In this document: piece after piece, positions 35,308-47,551 of the stretch | Numbering within the stretch: the stretch's first letter is position 1 | Layout of the letters: every line of letters begins with the position of its first letter | Source of the DNA: Aliirhizobium smilacinae | GTDB taxonomy: Bacteria > Pseudomonadota > Alphaproteobacteria > Rhizobiales > Rhizobiaceae | DNA length: 64,000 nt | Direction of reading: 5' to 3' | NCBI RefSeq assembly: GCF_006335145.1 | Contig: NZ_VDMN01000001.1 | Span: 496,001-560,000, forward strand | Position numbers and translations under genes: made by a program | Notes under the pieces: model-generated | What the model was told of the DNA's origin: nothing | The model's database searches: none | Seen by the model: the letters and a program-made list of their open reading frames with translations, nothing else

Positions 35308-36978
35308 TTACTGCACTCTCGTCACGAAAACCGTGACGACCGGCTTTTTGCCCCAGGCGATGTTGGTTGCGGAGCGCACGGCGCGGCGGACGGATTCCCG
35401 TACCGTGTCGAGATCCTTACGGCGGGTGCGCGGAATGCTTTCGACGGCGCCAAGCACGGCATCATAGAGCCCGTCATCCATATCCTCACCTTCGTCATCG
35501 AATTCCGGCAGGCCGTAAGAGACGAGGTCCGGGTCGGCGAGGAATTCGTAACGGGCATCGAGAAGGATGTTGACCGACACATGACCGGCAAAGGACAGCT
35601 TGCGGCGGTCGCCGATGGCCATCTCGTCGAAATCGCCGATCAGTTTGCCGTCCTTGAAGATACGGCCATGCGGCACTTCGTCGATAACTTCGGCAGGACC
35701 GGGAGCAAGCCGCAGGACGTTACCGTTGCGGACACGCGGGATCGTCGCAATGCCGGCAGAAGCGCCCAGTTCGGCCTGCGCGGTCAGATGAGCGGCTTCA
35801 CCGTGAACGGGGACAAGGATCTGCGGACGGGTCCATGCGTACATCTGCAGCAGTTCGTTGCGGCGTGGGTGGCCGGAGACGTGAACCAGTGCATCCGTAT
35901 CGGTGACGATCTTGATGCCCTGTTCGATCAGCGCGTTCTTGATCTCGATAATCGGCTTTTCGTTGCCGGGAATGGTGCGGGACGAAAAGACGACCGTGTC
36001 GCCCTTGGTGAGCGCCACGTGACGCATCTCGTCGCGGGAAATCTTGGCGAGCGCTGCGCGGGACTCGCCCTGGCTGCCGGTCAGGATGACGACGACCTTG
36101 TCGCGCGGGATGTAGCCGTATTCGTCTTCAGCGAGGAAGGGTTTGAGGCCTTCCATGATGCCGATATCCTGTGCGACGTTGACGACACGCTTCAGCGACG
36201 AACCGAGCAGCAGGACTTCACGCCCGGCTGCGTTGGCAGCTTCCGCGATCGAGCGGATACGACCGACATTCGACGAGAAAGTGGTGACGGCCACCCTGCC
36301 CTCAGCTTCCTCGATGACCTTTTGAAGGCCTTTCGAGACTTCCTCTTCCGATGGCGAAACGCCTTCGCGCATGGCATTGGTACTGTCGCACATCAGCGCC
36401 AGAACGCCTTCGTCGCCGATGGCGCGGAAACGGTCCTCGTCGGTCAACGGCCCGAGCGTCGGCCTTGCGTCGATCTTCCAGTCGCCGGTATGGACGACAT
36501 TGCCGAGCGGCGTGCGGATGACGAGCGACATGGGTTCAGGGATCGAGTGGTTGACGCCGACGGCCTCGATCTCGAACGGGCCGACATTGATACGATCGCC
36601 GGCCTTAAAGATGGTGATCGGGATTTCCGCCCGGTCGCCTTCGTATTTGCGCTTTGCCTCCAGCATGCCGGCGGTAAACGGCGAGGCATAGACCGGCACG
36701 TTGAGGCCCGGCCACAGATCGTTCATCGCGCCGTAATGGTCCTCATGCGCATGGGTGATGATCATGCCCTTGAGATTGTTGCGCTGTGAGGCGAGGAAAC
36801 GGATATCGGGAAGGACGAGGTCAACGCCCGGAAGATCCGGACCCGGGAAGGTCACACCGCAATCGACCATGATCCACTGGCGCTTCTCAGCCGGTCCATA
36901 ACCGTAGAGAGCGAGGTTCATGCCGATCTCGCCCACGCCGCCCAGCGGCAGAAACACCAGTTCGTCTTGCTTAGCCAT
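35308..36978 (-). CDS. rnj: Ribonuclease J
   Basis: A 556-residue metallo-beta-lactamase/beta-CASP ribonuclease with 5'-3' exonuclease and endonuclease activity. The metal motif HAHEDH is at residues 76-81, with further ligands in HTGDWKID and CDSTNA; the beta-CASP region includes TGSQGE and SGHPRRNEL near residue 370. In rhizobia RNase J processes rRNA and turns over mRNA. It begins eight bases after birA and belongs to the tail of the nuo-birA-rnj run. Confidence 0.95.
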   Translation of the reverse strand: MAKQDELVFLPLGGVGEIGMNLALYGYGPAEKRQWIMVDCGVTFPGPDLPGVDLVLPDIRFLASQRNNLKGMIITHAHEDHYGAMNDLWPGLNVPVYASPFTAGMLEAKRKYEGDRAEIPITIFKAGDRINVGPFEIEAVGVNHSIPEPMSLVIRTPLGNVVHTGDWKIDARPTLGPLTDEDRFRAIGDEGVLALMCDSTNAMREGVSPSEEEVSKGLQKVIEEAEGRVAVTTFSSNVGRIRSIAEAANAAGREVLLLGSSLKRVVNVAQDIGIMEGLKPFLAEDEYGYIPRDKVVVILTGSQGESRAALAKISRDEMRHVALTKGDTVVFSSRTIPGNEKPIIEIKNALIEQGIKIVTDTDALVHVSGHPRRNELLQMYAWTRPQILVPVHGEAAHLTAQAELGASAGIATIPRVRNGNVLRLAPGPAEVIDEVPHGRIFKDGKLIGDFDEMAIGDRRKLSFAGHVSVNILLDARYEFLADPDLVSYGLPEFDDEGEDMDDGLYDAVLGAVESIPRTRRKDLDTVRESVRRAVRSATNIAWGKKPVVTVFVTRVQ

Positions 36979-36986
36979 TCTTCTTC

Positions 36987-37757
36987 TTATTCCGTTCTTG
37001 TAAAGAATACATCCCCTGCCGCGATCGGCAGGACTTGTCCACCCCCCATGTCGAGTAACAGCAGGCCGCCATCGTCGATACCGGCGAACCGTCCCTCGAG
37101 TGACCTGTCGGGAAGATTGACGGTGATACGCTCGCCAACGCCGCAGGCGACCTCCCGCCAGCGACGAACGATCCCGGCCGTGCCTCGTCCTTCATCCCAC
37201 AGTTCGAGTGCAAGCGCCATGGATTGATAGAGATGGGCAAAAAGTTCGTCCGGCGTAATCGCCGCACCGTGATCGACAAGACGCGTAACGCCGTAAGGTG
37301 CACTGTCGGGCATGTGGCGGATATTGATGCCGATGCCGATGACCAAGGCCCTTCGGCCATCAGCCAACGGCTCTCCCTCAAGAAGAATACCGCAGGTCTT
37401 GCTGCGATTGATGAGGATATCGTTCGGCCACTTCACCTGAAGCGCGGCGTCGCCGGGCGGCAAAACCGCCTTCACGGCATCATGAACCGCCACCGCCACG
37501 GCAAGCGGCAAAGAAGCAACGCGCTCCATGGGGGCCGGGTCGATCAGGAGCAAAGAGGCGTAAAGATTGCCGGGTTCTGAGGTCCAGGCACGGCCACGCC
37601 GGCCGCGGCCTTCAGTCTGGCGGGCAGCAGTCACCCACAACAAACCGGGATCGCCCGCGCGAGCGCGGGCGAGACACTCGCTGTTGGTCGAGCCGATGTC
37701 GTCCAAGGCCACATGACGGAAAGCTTCGAGCGAGAAGCGGCTCTTCTCTCCCGCCAT
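36987..37757 (-). CDS. birA: Biotin-[acetyl-CoA-carboxylase] ligase
   Basis: A 256-residue enzyme that attaches biotin to acetyl-CoA carboxylase and other carriers. The biotinyl-AMP loop GRGRRGR is at residues 50-56 and KWPNDI near residue 108. There is no N-terminal winged helix, so it is a monofunctional class I ligase that does not repress transcription. It starts two bases after the nuoN stop and is followed closely by rnj. Confidence 0.94.
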   Translation of the reverse strand: MAGEKSRFSLEAFRHVALDDIGSTNSECLARARAGDPGLLWVTAARQTEGRGRRGRAWTSEPGNLYASLLLIDPAPMERVASLPLAVAVAVHDAVKAVLPPGDAALQVKWPNDILINRSKTCGILLEGEPLADGRRALVIGIGINIRHMPDSAPYGVTRLVDHGAAITPDELFAHLYQSMALALELWDEGRGTAGIVRRWREVACGVGERITVNLPDRSLEGRFAGIDDGGLLLLDMGGGQVLPIAAGDVFFTRTE

Positions 37758-37759
37758 CC

Positions 37760-39202
37760 TCAGAAGAACGACCGTGCTGCTGCATCCGCTGCAGAACCGA
37801 TCGGGCCGCCGTACAGGATGTAGGTCGTGATCAGCAGGCCGGAAATGCCGAATATGAAGCGCAGCTCGCCGGGGGTGCGTTCGAACTCGCCCTTCGGCTC
37901 ATCGAACCACATCAGCTTGACGATGCGCAGATAGTAGTAGGCTGCGACGACCGAGGTGAGGAAGCCCACGACGGCAAGGGTGAAGAGGCCCGCTTCGACG
38001 GCTGCAAGGAAGACGTAATACTTGGCGAAGAAGCCGGCAAGCGGCGGAATGCCAGCCATGGAGAACATCTGCGCCGTCAGTACCACCGCCATGAACGGCT
38101 TTCTGGCAAAGAGGCCGGCAAGCTCGTCGATCTCCTCGACATAGGTGCCGTCCGGGCGGCGCATCGACATGATGCAGGCGAAAGTGCCGAAAGACATCAT
38201 CATGTAGATGAGCATGTAGAGGGCGACACCGGACACGCCGCTTTCGCTGCCTGCCGACAGACCGACAAGCGCAAAGCCCATATGACCGATGGAGGAATAG
38301 GCCATCAGGCGCTTGATGTTCTTCTGGCCGACGGCGGCAAACGAGCCGAGCATCATTGAGGCGATCGCGACGAAAACGATGATCTGGCGCCAGTCGCTGA
38401 TCAGCGGTAGGAAGGTTTCCGAGGTGAGACGGATCAGGATCGCCATGGCGGCGATCTTCGGACCGGCTGCAAAGAAGGCGGTGACGGGGGTCGGGGCACC
38501 TTCATAAACGTCCGGCGTCCACATGTGGAAAGGAACCGCGGAAATCTTGAAGCAGGCGCCGGCGAGCATGAAGACCATGCCGAAGACGAGACCGAGGCCA
38601 CGGGGTTCCGAAGACAGAACGGTGGCGATTTCCTGGAAGCCGGTATTGCCGGTGAAGCCGTAGACCAGCGACATGCCGTAGAGCAGCATGCCCGAGGAAA
38701 GCGCACCGAGGACGAAATATTTCAGGCCCGCTTCCGTCGAGCGCAGGCTGTCACGATTGAACGCGGCAACGACATACAGCGCCAGCGACATCAGCTCGAG
38801 GCCGAGATAGAAAGCGATCAGGTCGTTTGCCGAGATCAGCAGCAGCATGCCGAGCGTCGAGAGGACGAGAAGGATAGGATACTCGATCTTGTCGAGCTGC
38901 ATGGCCCTGCCCTGAACGGCAGACATGGCAAGCGCAAAAATCGAGCCGGCGATCGCCGCGACCTTCATGAAGCGCGCAAACGGATCGACGATGAAGGCAC
39001 CGCCAAAGGCTTCGCCATTACCGGTGGAGACCGTGATCAGCAATCCGACGACGGCGAGAAGTGCGATGGACAGCCCGGAGATGAGCTGGTTCGACTTTTC
39101 GCCGATAAAGACACCCATCATGAGAAGCACAAGTGCTCCGACCGCCAGGATGATTTCGGGCAGGGCCAGCTGCAGACTTTGAGAGAAGAGTTCAGGAGTC
39201 AT
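37760..39202 (-). CDS. nuoN: NADH-quinone oxidoreductase subunit N
   Basis: A 480-residue antiporter-like membrane subunit of complex I with about fourteen helices. Conserved charged positions of the proton channel are visible, including the Glu in [11 protein letters not shown] and Lys in [13 protein letters not shown]. It is the last nuo gene of the operon, 19 bases after nuoM. It forms one of the three proton-pumping modules. Confidence 0.96.
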   Translation of the reverse strand: MTPELFSQSLQLALPEIILAVGALVLLMMGVFIGEKSNQLISGLSIALLAVVGLLITVSTGNGEAFGGAFIVDPFARFMKVAAIAGSIFALAMSAVQGRAMQLDKIEYPILLVLSTLGMLLLISANDLIAFYLGLELMSLALYVVAAFNRDSLRSTEAGLKYFVLGALSSGMLLYGMSLVYGFTGNTGFQEIATVLSSEPRGLGLVFGMVFMLAGACFKISAVPFHMWTPDVYEGAPTPVTAFFAAGPKIAAMAILIRLTSETFLPLISDWRQIIVFVAIASMMLGSFAAVGQKNIKRLMAYSSIGHMGFALVGLSAGSESGVSGVALYMLIYMMMSFGTFACIMSMRRPDGTYVEEIDELAGLFARKPFMAVVLTAQMFSMAGIPPLAGFFAKYYVFLAAVEAGLFTLAVVGFLTSVVAAYYYLRIVKLMWFDEPKGEFERTPGELRFIFGISGLLITTYILYGGPIGSAADAAARSFF

Positions 39203-39221
39203 AGTCTTATCTGTCCCGTCA

Positions 39222-40733
39222 TCATTTCGCAGCCTGAGCGGCGGTCGCCACGGCCTCGATGGCCGAATGGTAATTGGTTACAATTCTGTCGACAGTCGCT
39301 GCGGAGGCATCGAAGACCGGCGCAGGATAGATGCCGAAAAAGATGGTCACAACGATCAGCGGCCAGACGATGCAGTGCTCGCGGAAGGAGATGTCCACAA
39401 GGCCCTGCATCAGGGGCGATTTTGCCTGACCGAAGATCATGCGGCGATAGAGCCACAGCATGTAGGCAGCGGAAAGAACGACACCCGTAGTGGCGAAAAA
39501 CGCCGTCCAAACACTGACACGGAAGACACCGACCGTCGCCAGGAATTCACCGACAAAGGCGGAGGTACCGGGCAAGCCGACATTGGCCATGGTGAAGATC
39601 AGGAAGGCCAATGCATATTTCGGCATGCGATGGACGAGGCCGCCGTAATCATTGACGTTACGCGTGTGGGTGCGCTCGTAGACGATACCGACGCAGAGGA
39701 ACAGCGCGCCGGAGATGACGCCGTGCGACAGCATCTGGAAAATCGCACCGTGCAGACCCTGCTGGTTGACCGCGAAAATGGCCATCGTCACGTAACCCAT
39801 ATGGGCGACGGAGGAATAGGCGATCATCTTCTTGATGTCGGTCTGCATCAGGGCGACGAGCGAGGCATAGATGATGGCGATGACCGACAGCGTCAGGATC
39901 ATCGGTGTAAAGTAGTCGGAGGCCAGCGGAAACATCGGCAGCGAGAAGCGCAGGAAGCCGTAGCCGCCGAACTTCAGAAGCAGAGCCGCAAGGTCGACCG
40001 AACCTGCGGTCGGGGCTTCGACGTGCGCATCCGGCAACCAGGTGTGGAACGGCCACATCGGCACCTTGACGGCAAACGACAGGAAGAAGGCAAGGAACAG
40101 CCAGAACTGCATTTCCGGCGAGAACTTGTAGGCGAGCAGAACCGGAATGGAGGTGGTGCCGACCTCCGCATACATGACCAGGATGCCGACCAGCATGAAG
40201 ACCGAACCGGCGAGCGTATAAAGGAAGAACTTCATCGACGCATAGATGCGACGCGGTCCGCCCCAGACGCCGATGATCAGGAACATCGGGATCAAGCTTG
40301 CCTCGAAGAAGACGTAGAAAAGCACCAGGTCCATCGACACGAAGACGCCGACGATCAGCACTTCCAGAACCAGGAAGGCGATCATGTATTCACGCGCATG
40401 CAGCGTGATCGCCTTCCAGCTGGTCAAAACACCGAACGGCATGAGGAAGGTCGCCAGCACGACGAACATGACGGAAAGGCCGTCGACGCCGATATGATAG
40501 CTGACACCCTTGCCGAGCCAGTAATACTGCTCGACCATCTGGTAGTCGGCACTGCTACCGTCGAAACCGTACCAGACGAACAGCGACAGAAGGAAGGTGA
40601 TGATCGTCGTGATCAACGAGATGATCATGACGTTCTGGCGACCGTCGTCGGTGTCGTCGCGGGTGAACACCAGCAACAGGACGCCCACCATCGGGAGGAA
40701 GGTGACCGTGGAAAGAATAGGCCAATCGGTCAT
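39222..40733 (-). CDS. nuoM: NADH-quinone oxidoreductase subunit M
   Basis: A 503-residue antiporter-like subunit of complex I. The channel Glu lies in [14 protein letters not shown] and the Lys in [18 protein letters not shown], both conserved. Its ATG overlaps the nuoL stop by one base, which couples their translation. About fourteen membrane helices are predicted. Confidence 0.97.
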   Translation of the reverse strand: MTDWPILSTVTFLPMVGVLLLVFTRDDTDDGRQNVMIISLITTIITFLLSLFVWYGFDGSSADYQMVEQYYWLGKGVSYHIGVDGLSVMFVVLATFLMPFGVLTSWKAITLHAREYMIAFLVLEVLIVGVFVSMDLVLFYVFFEASLIPMFLIIGVWGGPRRIYASMKFFLYTLAGSVFMLVGILVMYAEVGTTSIPVLLAYKFSPEMQFWLFLAFFLSFAVKVPMWPFHTWLPDAHVEAPTAGSVDLAALLLKFGGYGFLRFSLPMFPLASDYFTPMILTLSVIAIIYASLVALMQTDIKKMIAYSSVAHMGYVTMAIFAVNQQGLHGAIFQMLSHGVISGALFLCVGIVYERTHTRNVNDYGGLVHRMPKYALAFLIFTMANVGLPGTSAFVGEFLATVGVFRVSVWTAFFATTGVVLSAAYMLWLYRRMIFGQAKSPLMQGLVDISFREHCIVWPLIVVTIFFGIYPAPVFDASAATVDRIVTNYHSAIEAVATAAQAAK

Positions 40734-42724
40734 CAGACAGAACTCCCGAGCATCATCCAGGTAATCAGGGCAGCGACGCCGAGCAGCATCGTGAAGGCGT
40801 AGTGATAGAGGTAACCGGTCTGCAGGCGCACGACGCGGTTGGCAGTGTCAACCACCCGGGCAGCGACGCCGTTCGGTCCGAAGTGGTCGATCGTGCCGAC
40901 ATCGACCTTCTGCCAGAAGAAGCGGCCGAGTGCCTTGGCGGAGCGGACGAACAGGAAGTCGTAAAGTTCGTCGAAATACCACTTGTTGAGCAAGAACTTG
41001 TAGAGGCCCGGCTGGGCCGCCGCGAGCCTCTTCGGCGTTTCCGGCGACTTGATGTAGAAGTACCAGGCGGTGACGAAGCCGATCAGCATGGCGATGAAGG
41101 GCGAAAGCGCCACCAGCGCCGGCACGTGATGGAACTCTTCGAGGAGTTCGTTGTGTTCGGCCGTGAACAAAGCGCCCTTCCAGAACTCGGCATAGGCTTC
41201 GCCGTAGAAGTAACCTTCGAAGATTACGCCTGCGAGCACCGCACCGATGGCCAGGACATAGAGCGGCACGAGCATGACGTTCGGGCTTTCATGCACATGA
41301 TGCATGACCTCGTGGCTCGCCCTCTCCTTGCCGAAGAAGGTGAGGAAGGCCAGGCGCCAGGAATAGAAGCTGGTGAACAGCGCCGCGATGACGAGCATCG
41401 TGAAGGCAAAACCCGAAACTGCCGAGTGCGACGCATAGGCCGCTTCGATGATGACGTCCTTGGAGAAGAATCCGGCAAAACCGATCGGGGTGAACGGGAT
41501 GCCGACGCCGGTCAGCGCCAGCGTGCCGATTGTCATCATCCAGAAAGTGACGGGAATATGTTTTCTCAGACCACCCATTTTGCGCATGTCCTGCTCGCCA
41601 TCGACGGCATGGATGACCGAGCCGGCGCATAGGAACAACAGAGCCTTGAAGAAGGCGTGGGTGAAGAGGTGGAAGATCGCTGCGCCATAAGCGCCAACGC
41701 CGAGCGCCACGAACATGTAGCCGAGCTGCGAGCAGGTCGAATAAGCGATGACGCGTTTGATGTCGTTTTGCACCAGGCCAACGGTTGCCGCAAAAAAGGC
41801 GGTAATCGCGCCGACGATGGTGACCACGGTCAGCGCATCCGGCGAGTGTTCAAACAGCGGCGACATGCGCGCGACGAGGAAGACGCCGGCGGTGACCATG
41901 GTTGCCGCATGGATGAGAGCCGAGACCGGGGTCGGGCCTTCCATCGCGTCAGGCAGCCAGGTGTGGAGCAGGAACTGCGCCGACTTGCCCATCGCGCCCA
42001 TGAAGAGCAGCAGGCAGGCGGCGGTAAGCGCACCTTCGCGGGAAAGCGTCAGACCGAAGACGTTGAGGACGACGCGAGCGGCGTCCGGTGAACCTTCGAC
42101 GGGAATATAGGTGCCGGCATTGGCAAAGATCGTTTCGAAATTGATCGAGCCGAACATGACGAAGACGGCGGCGATGCCGAGCATGAAGCCGAAGTCACCG
42201 ACGCGGTTGACGATGAAGGCCTTCATGGCAGCAGCGTTTGCCGAGGGGCGGTCGTACCAGAAGCCGATCAGCAGATAGGATGCGAGACCGACGCCTTCCC
42301 AACCGAAGAACATCTGTAGGAGGTTGTCCGACGTGATCAGCATCAGCATCGTGAAGGTGAACAGCGACAGATAGGCAAAGAAGCGCGGACGGTGCGGATC
42401 GGTATGCATGTAGCCGATGGAATAGGCATGCACGAGGAAGGAGACCGTGTTGACGACGACGAACATGACCGCCGTTAGCGTATCGATGCGAAGCGCCCAG
42501 AAGACGTCGATGTTGCCGGACTGGATCCAGCGCAGGACCTCGATGCTCATGGTTTCCTGGGAACCGAGCGCCACCTGGAAAAAGACGATCCAGGACAGGA
42601 CGACGACAATCGCCATCAGTCCGCAGGTGATGAATTCCGAGGCCTTGGCGCCGATCTGGCGGCCGAAAAGGCCAGCGATCAGGAAGCCGACCAAAGGAAG
42701 GAAGACGATAAGCTTGTAGATCAT
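40733..42724 (-). CDS. nuoL: NADH-quinone oxidoreductase subunit L
   Basis: A 663-residue subunit, the largest and most distal antiporter-like module of complex I, with the long C-terminal lateral helix that runs along the membrane arm. [19 protein letters not shown] and [19 protein letters not shown] carry the conserved channel residues. It lies seven bases after nuoK and overlaps nuoM by one base. Confidence 0.97.
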   Translation of the reverse strand: MIYKLIVFLPLVGFLIAGLFGRQIGAKASEFITCGLMAIVVVLSWIVFFQVALGSQETMSIEVLRWIQSGNIDVFWALRIDTLTAVMFVVVNTVSFLVHAYSIGYMHTDPHRPRFFAYLSLFTFTMLMLITSDNLLQMFFGWEGVGLASYLLIGFWYDRPSANAAAMKAFIVNRVGDFGFMLGIAAVFVMFGSINFETIFANAGTYIPVEGSPDAARVVLNVFGLTLSREGALTAACLLLFMGAMGKSAQFLLHTWLPDAMEGPTPVSALIHAATMVTAGVFLVARMSPLFEHSPDALTVVTIVGAITAFFAATVGLVQNDIKRVIAYSTCSQLGYMFVALGVGAYGAAIFHLFTHAFFKALLFLCAGSVIHAVDGEQDMRKMGGLRKHIPVTFWMMTIGTLALTGVGIPFTPIGFAGFFSKDVIIEAAYASHSAVSGFAFTMLVIAALFTSFYSWRLAFLTFFGKERASHEVMHHVHESPNVMLVPLYVLAIGAVLAGVIFEGYFYGEAYAEFWKGALFTAEHNELLEEFHHVPALVALSPFIAMLIGFVTAWYFYIKSPETPKRLAAAQPGLYKFLLNKWYFDELYDFLFVRSAKALGRFFWQKVDVGTIDHFGPNGVAARVVDTANRVVRLQTGYLYHYAFTMLLGVAALITWMMLGSSV

Positions 42725-42731
42725 AACCCGA

Positions 42732-43040
42732 TCAGCCCTTCATCACATTGACGTCGTCGACGGCGATCGAGCCGCGGTTGCGGTAGAAGACGACTAGAAT
42801 TGCAAGACCGATGGCGGCTTCCGCAGCCGCGACGGTCAGAATGAACAACGCAAAGACCTGGCCGACGATGTCGTTCAGGAAGGAGGAGAAGGCCACCATG
42901 TTGATATTGACCGAGAGCAGGATGAGCTCGATCGACATCAGGATGATGATGACATTCTTGCGGTTGAGGAAGATCCCGAAAACGCCGAGCGTGAAGAGGA
43001 TGGCGCTGACCGTGAGATAGTGGGAAAGACCGATTTCCAT
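42732..43040 (-). CDS. nuoK: NADH-quinone oxidoreductase subunit K
   Basis: A 102-residue subunit with three membrane helices. The conserved Glu in helix 2 ([11 protein letters not shown]) and helix 3 ([13 protein letters not shown]) are present; both take part in the proton path. It lies 25 bases after nuoJ. Confidence 0.96.
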   Translation of the reverse strand: MEIGLSHYLTVSAILFTLGVFGIFLNRKNVIIILMSIELILLSVNINMVAFSSFLNDIVGQVFALFILTVAAAEAAIGLAILVVFYRNRGSIAVDDVNVMKG

Positions 43041-43065
43041 TTTTCTGTTCCTTTTTCCCGCTTCC

Positions 43066-43680
43066 TCAGAGGCCCTGGCCCGGCTTGACCTTGACCACCT
43101 CGACGGCGGTTTCGGGCGTACGGGCGACCTGGCGTGAAATATCCTGACGCTTGACGTTCTCGCGGTGACGCAAGGTCAGCACGATCGCACCGATCATGGC
43201 GACCAGAAGCACCATGCCGGAGATCTGGAAGAAATAGACATAGTGGGTATAGAGCACGTCACCGAGGGCTGCCGTATTGGTGCGTTCCGCCGGGTTGGGG
43301 ATCGGCATGGTGATCGACTGCGCGGCATCCGGCGACAGCACGCTCGAGCCGATCACGAGGATCAGTTCGGCGCCGACGATCAGACCGACCAGAAGCCCGA
43401 TCGGCGCATATTGCAGCACACCGGATCTCAGTTCGGCGAAATCGATGTCGAGCATCATCACGACGAAGAGGAAAAGAACCGCCACCGCGCCGATATAGAC
43501 GACCAGCAGGATCATCGCGAGGAATTCGGCCCCCGTCAGCAGAAAGAGGCCTGCCGAATTGAAAAAGACCACAATGAGGAAGAGAACCGAATGGACCGGG
43601 TTCTTGGACGAAATGACCATGAACGCCGACGCAATGGCGACGAACGCGAACAGATAGAAGAATAGTGCCTGCAGACCCAT
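43066..43680 (-). CDS. nuoJ: NADH-quinone oxidoreductase subunit J
   Basis: A 204-residue subunit with five membrane helices; [20 protein letters not shown] carries the flexible helix 3 region that couples quinone reduction to pumping. The C-terminus has a longer soluble tail of about 30 residues ending VKPGQGL. It is separated from nuoI by about 120 bases, the widest gap within this part of the operon. Confidence 0.95.
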   Translation of the reverse strand: MGLQALFFYLFAFVAIASAFMVISSKNPVHSVLFLIVVFFNSAGLFLLTGAEFLAMILLVVYIGAVAVLFLFVVMMLDIDFAELRSGVLQYAPIGLLVGLIVGAELILVIGSSVLSPDAAQSITMPIPNPAERTNTAALGDVLYTHYVYFFQISGMVLLVAMIGAIVLTLRHRENVKRQDISRQVARTPETAVEVVKVKPGQGL

Positions 43681-43801
43681 CGTGGTGCCTTCTCGTCCCT
43701 CGTCGAGATCGGGCTTTTCGCCCTACCCGCCTGTCCGGTGCCGTGCGGCGCCGGTATGAATTTCAATGAGCCGGACGCTTTAAGCCCCCGGCGAATGCGC
43801 C

Positions 43802-44290
43802 TTAACGGTAAGGCGCATCCATTGCGATGTTGCGGGCAATTTCGCGTTCCCAGCGATCGCCGTTTTCAAGAAGCCGTGCCTTGTCGAAATAAAGCTCTTC
43901 GCGGGTTTCCGTCGAGAACTCGAAATTCGGGCCTTCGACGATCGCGTCGACCGGGCATGCTTCCTGGCAGAAGCCGCAATAGATGCACTTCACCATATCG
44001 ATATCGTAACGGACCGTGCGGCGGGTGCCGTCATTGCGGCGCGGACCAGCCTCGATGGTGATCGCCTGAGCAGGACAGATCGCCTCACACAGCTTGCAGG
44101 CGATGCAACGCTCCTCGCCGTTCGGGTACCGGCGCAAAGCATGCTCGCCACGGAAGCGCGGTGAAACCGGCCCCTTTTCGAACGGATAGTTGATCGTGGC
44201 CTTCTGCTTGAAGAAGTACTTCATCGACAGGAAAAAGGCGCCGACAAACTCCTTCAGGAACAGCGAGTTGATAGCCTGTGCAATAGCCAT
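43802..44290 (-). CDS. nuoI: NADH-quinone oxidoreductase subunit I
   Basis: A 162-residue ferredoxin-like subunit with two 4Fe-4S clusters, N6a and N6b, bound by [11 protein letters not shown] with CPVD and by [11 protein letters not shown] with CPAQ. It passes electrons to NuoB. The start at [10 protein letters not shown] (44290) matches family starts; the longer frame to 44311 overlaps the nuoH-nuoI spacer. Confidence 0.95.
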   Translation of the reverse strand: MAIAQAINSLFLKEFVGAFFLSMKYFFKQKATINYPFEKGPVSPRFRGEHALRRYPNGEERCIACKLCEAICPAQAITIEAGPRRNDGTRRTVRYDIDMVKCIYCGFCQEACPVDAIVEGPNFEFSTETREELYFDKARLLENGDRWEREIARNIAMDAPYR

Positions 44291-44329
44291 CTTATTCTCC
44301 AATGATGCCAAGAGACGGATTGGTCATGA

Positions 44330-45379
44330 TCATGCCCATCCCGTCAGTTTCAGCACGAATGCAACGATGATCAGCATGACAAGCGACAGCGGAAGGAAGA
44401 CCTTCCAGCCGAGGCGCATGAGCTGGTCATAACGGTAGCGCGGTACGAATGCCTTCACCATGGCGATCATAAAGAAGACCATCGAGCCCTTGAGCACGAA
44501 CCAGATGATACCCGGCACCCAGTTGAGGATGGCGATATCGACCGGCGGCAGCCAGCCTCCGAGAAAGAGAATCGTCGTCAGCGAGCAGACCATGAGGATG
44601 GCGGCATATTCGCTGAGCATCAGCATCATGTAAGGCGCCGAGCCGTATTCGACCATGTAACCGGCGACCAGTTCGGATTCCGCTTCCGGAAGATCGAAAG
44701 GCGGACGGTTGGTTTCGGCGAGGCCCGAGATGAAGAAGATCACGAACAGTGGGAACAGCGACAGCCAATGCCAGTCGAGGAAGGAGTTCGGCAGACCAAG
44801 CTTGGTGCCGAGGCCGTCCTGCTGCGACATGACGATATCCGTCAGGTTCAGCGAGCCGACGCAGAGGAGCACTGCAACAATGACGAAACCGATCGATACT
44901 TCGTAAGACACCATCTGTGCCGCAGAGCGGAGCGCACCGAGGAACGGGTATTTGGAGTTCGATGCCCAGCCCGCCATGATGATCCCGTAGACTTCCAAAG
45001 ACGAGATCGCAAAGACGTAGAGGATGCCGACATTGATGTCGGAAATAACCCAGCCGGCACTGAGCGGAATGACCGCCCAGGTGGCGAGCGCCAGCGTCAC
45101 GGAGACGAGCGGGGCCAGAAGGAAGACTGCCTTATTGGCGCCAGCCGGAATGACCGGCTCCTTGAAGACGAACTTCAGAAGGTCGGCAAAGGACTGGAAC
45201 AGGCCGAAAGGACCGACGATGTTGGGGCCGCGGCGCAGCTGAACGGCTGCCCAGATCTTGCGGTCGGCCAGAAGGACATAGGCGATGAAGACCAGAAGGC
45301 AGACGAGCAGCAGAAGCGACTGACCGATCATGATCAGTGCGGGCCAGCCGTAGGTCCAGAAAAACGAATCCATAGTCAT
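44330..45379 (-). CDS. nuoH: NADH-quinone oxidoreductase subunit H
   Basis: A 349-residue membrane subunit with eight helices that closes the quinone chamber of complex [20 protein letters not shown] and [20 protein letters not shown] are the signature loops. The start is either MTM at 45379, directly after the nuoG stop, or the internal ATG at 45373; a GGAG site precedes both. It is transcribed immediately after nuoG. Confidence 0.95.
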   Translation of the reverse strand: MTMDSFFWTYGWPALIMIGQSLLLLVCLLVFIAYVLLADRKIWAAVQLRRGPNIVGPFGLFQSFADLLKFVFKEPVIPAGANKAVFLLAPLVSVTLALATWAVIPLSAGWVISDINVGILYVFAISSLEVYGIIMAGWASNSKYPFLGALRSAAQMVSYEVSIGFVIVAVLLCVGSLNLTDIVMSQQDGLGTKLGLPNSFLDWHWLSLFPLFVIFFISGLAETNRPPFDLPEAESELVAGYMVEYGSAPYMMLMLSEYAAILMVCSLTTILFLGGWLPPVDIAILNWVPGIIWFVLKGSMVFFMIAMVKAFVPRYRYDQLMRLGWKVFLPLSLVMLIIVAFVLKLTGWA

Positions 45380-45380
45380 A

Positions 45381-47462
45381 TCACTCCGCCGCAGCCTGGA
45401 AATTGTTGCGGGCCAATGCCGAGCACTCGGCCATGACGGCGGAGGATCGGGCAATCGGGTTGGTCAGGTAGAAATCCTTGATCGGCGAAGAGAAGCCGCC
45501 CTTTGTCATGTCGCCGGCTTTCTGTCCAAGAGCTGCGATGTCGTTGACGGAGCCAACTGCAATTTCGTCGATTTCGGCGAAATGCGGGTGGTCCTGATAA
45601 AGCGCGGCTCGCAGCGCATAGAGGCTGTCGAAGGGCAGCTTCTTGCCGAGAACGTCGGAGAGCGCACGCAAGATCGCCCATTCCTCGCGGGCTTCGCCCG
45701 GTGCAAAACCGGCGCGGTTGCCCATCTGGACGCGGCCCTCGGTATTGACCCAGGTGCCGGACTTTTCGGTATAGGCGGCACCCGGCAGGATGATGTCAGC
45801 GTTCATCGCGCCGGCATCGCCGTGGCTGCCGATATAGATCGTCGTTTTGGCGTATTTCGCCGAGAAATTCATCTCGTCTGCGCCGAGCAGGAAGAGAACA
45901 TCCATCGAGCGCAGCATGGTCGCCGCGTCAGCACCCTTGGAACCCGGAACGAAACCGAGATCGAGACCACCGACGCGCGAGGCTGCGGTATGAAGTACGG
46001 CAAAACCGTTCCACTCTTCGGTGAGCGCGCCGACCGAACCGGCAAGCTGGCTTGCCGCCTGAAGAACGGCCAGGCCATCCGGACGCGACAGAGCCCCCTG
46101 CCCTATGATGATCATCGGGTTCTTTGCGCCACGGAGTTTTTCGGCAAAGCTGTTGGCACCCGAAGCCAGATCGGAAAGCGTTTCCGGGCCGGCGCCGAGA
46201 TAGTCGTAAGGGTAACGCAGCTCGCCCGCTTCGCCGATCACGCCGATCGGGAAATTGCCGCGGCGGAAGCGCTTGCGGATACGGGCATTGAGGACGGCTG
46301 CTTCGAGGCGCGGATTTGCGCCGATAATGAGCAGCGCGCCGGCCTGTTCGATACCTTCGATCGTTGGGTTGAAGATATAGCTCGAGCGGCCGAGCGACGG
46401 ATCAAGCGCCGTCCCGTCCTGGCGACAGTCGAGATTTTCCGAACCGAGCGAGGCTAGAAGCTGCTTCAGCGCATACATTTCCTCGACCGAGGCGAGATCG
46501 CCGGCAATGGCACCGATCTTGTCACTCGAGGCGGCGGAAACGGCGGTCTTGACCGCGGCAAAAGCCTCACCCCAGCTGGCAGGCTGCAGGCGACCGTCCT
46601 TGCGGACGTAAGGACGATCGAGACGCTGGGTCTTTAGGCCATCCCAGATGAAGCGGGTCTTGTCGGAGATCCATTCCTCGTTCACCTGTTCGTTGATGCG
46701 CGGCATGATGCGCATGACTTCGCGGCCGCGGGTATCAACGCGGATGGCGGAGCCGACGGCATCCATGACATCGATCGATTCGGTCTTGCCGAGTTCCCAC
46801 GGACGGGCGGTGAAGGCGAAAGGTTTGGAGGTGAGCGCACCGACCGGGCACAGATCGACGACGTTGCCCTGCAACTCGGAGGTCATGGCCTGTTCGAGAT
46901 AGGTGGTGATCTCGGCATCCTCGCCGCGACCGATCAGGCCGAGTTCGGAAATGCCGCCGACTTCCGTGGTGAAACGGACGCAGCGCGTGCAATGGATGCA
47001 GCGGTTCATCACCGTCTTGACCAGCGGGCCGATATATTTGTCTTCGACGGCGCGCTTGTTTTCACCGTAGCGCGAGCTGTCGATACCGAAGGCCATTGCC
47101 TGGTCCTGCAGGTCGCATTCGCCGCCCTGGTCGCAGATTGGGCAATCCAGCGGATGGTTGATCAGCAGGAATTCCATCACGCCTTCGCGGGCCTTTTTGA
47201 CCATCGGCGTATTGGTGAAGATTTCCGGCAGTTCGCCGTTCGGGCCGCCGCGGATATCGCGCACGCCCATGGCGCAGGAGGCCGTCGGCTTTGGCGGACC
47301 ACCCTTTACCTCGATCAGACACATGCGGCAGTTGCCCGCCACGGACAGACGCTCATGGAAACAAAAGCGCGGAATCTCGGCTCCTGCTTCCTCGCATGCC
47401 TGGAGCAGCGTGAAATGGTCAGGAACTTCGATTTCGTTGCCGTCAACCTTCAGCTTTGCCAT
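45381..47462 (-). CDS. nuoG: NADH-quinone oxidoreductase subunit G
   Basis: A 693-residue iron-sulphur subunit of the peripheral arm. The N-terminal ferredoxin domain binds a 2Fe-2S cluster ([15 protein letters not shown]), followed by 4Fe-4S clusters ([14 protein letters not shown] and [10 protein letters not shown]); the rest is a molybdopterin-oxidoreductase-like fold without cofactor. It receives electrons from NuoF/E. It lies 89 bases after nuoF. Confidence 0.96.
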   Translation of the reverse strand: MAKLKVDGNEIEVPDHFTLLQACEEAGAEIPRFCFHERLSVAGNCRMCLIEVKGGPPKPTASCAMGVRDIRGGPNGELPEIFTNTPMVKKAREGVMEFLLINHPLDCPICDQGGECDLQDQAMAFGIDSSRYGENKRAVEDKYIGPLVKTVMNRCIHCTRCVRFTTEVGGISELGLIGRGEDAEITTYLEQAMTSELQGNVVDLCPVGALTSKPFAFTARPWELGKTESIDVMDAVGSAIRVDTRGREVMRIMPRINEQVNEEWISDKTRFIWDGLKTQRLDRPYVRKDGRLQPASWGEAFAAVKTAVSAASSDKIGAIAGDLASVEEMYALKQLLASLGSENLDCRQDGTALDPSLGRSSYIFNPTIEGIEQAGALLIIGANPRLEAAVLNARIRKRFRRGNFPIGVIGEAGELRYPYDYLGAGPETLSDLASGANSFAEKLRGAKNPMIIIGQGALSRPDGLAVLQAASQLAGSVGALTEEWNGFAVLHTAASRVGGLDLGFVPGSKGADAATMLRSMDVLFLLGADEMNFSAKYAKTTIYIGSHGDAGAMNADIILPGAAYTEKSGTWVNTEGRVQMGNRAGFAPGEAREEWAILRALSDVLGKKLPFDSLYALRAALYQDHPHFAEIDEIAVGSVNDIAALGQKAGDMTKGGFSSPIKDFYLTNPIARSSAVMAECSALARNNFQAAAE

Positions 47463-47551
47463 CGTATCACTTACGTCCTGTGTTCAACCCGAGCCGTTCA
47501 AACCCGGAAATAGTGCATTTCAACAACCGAAAACCCTGCTTTTTGCAGGCC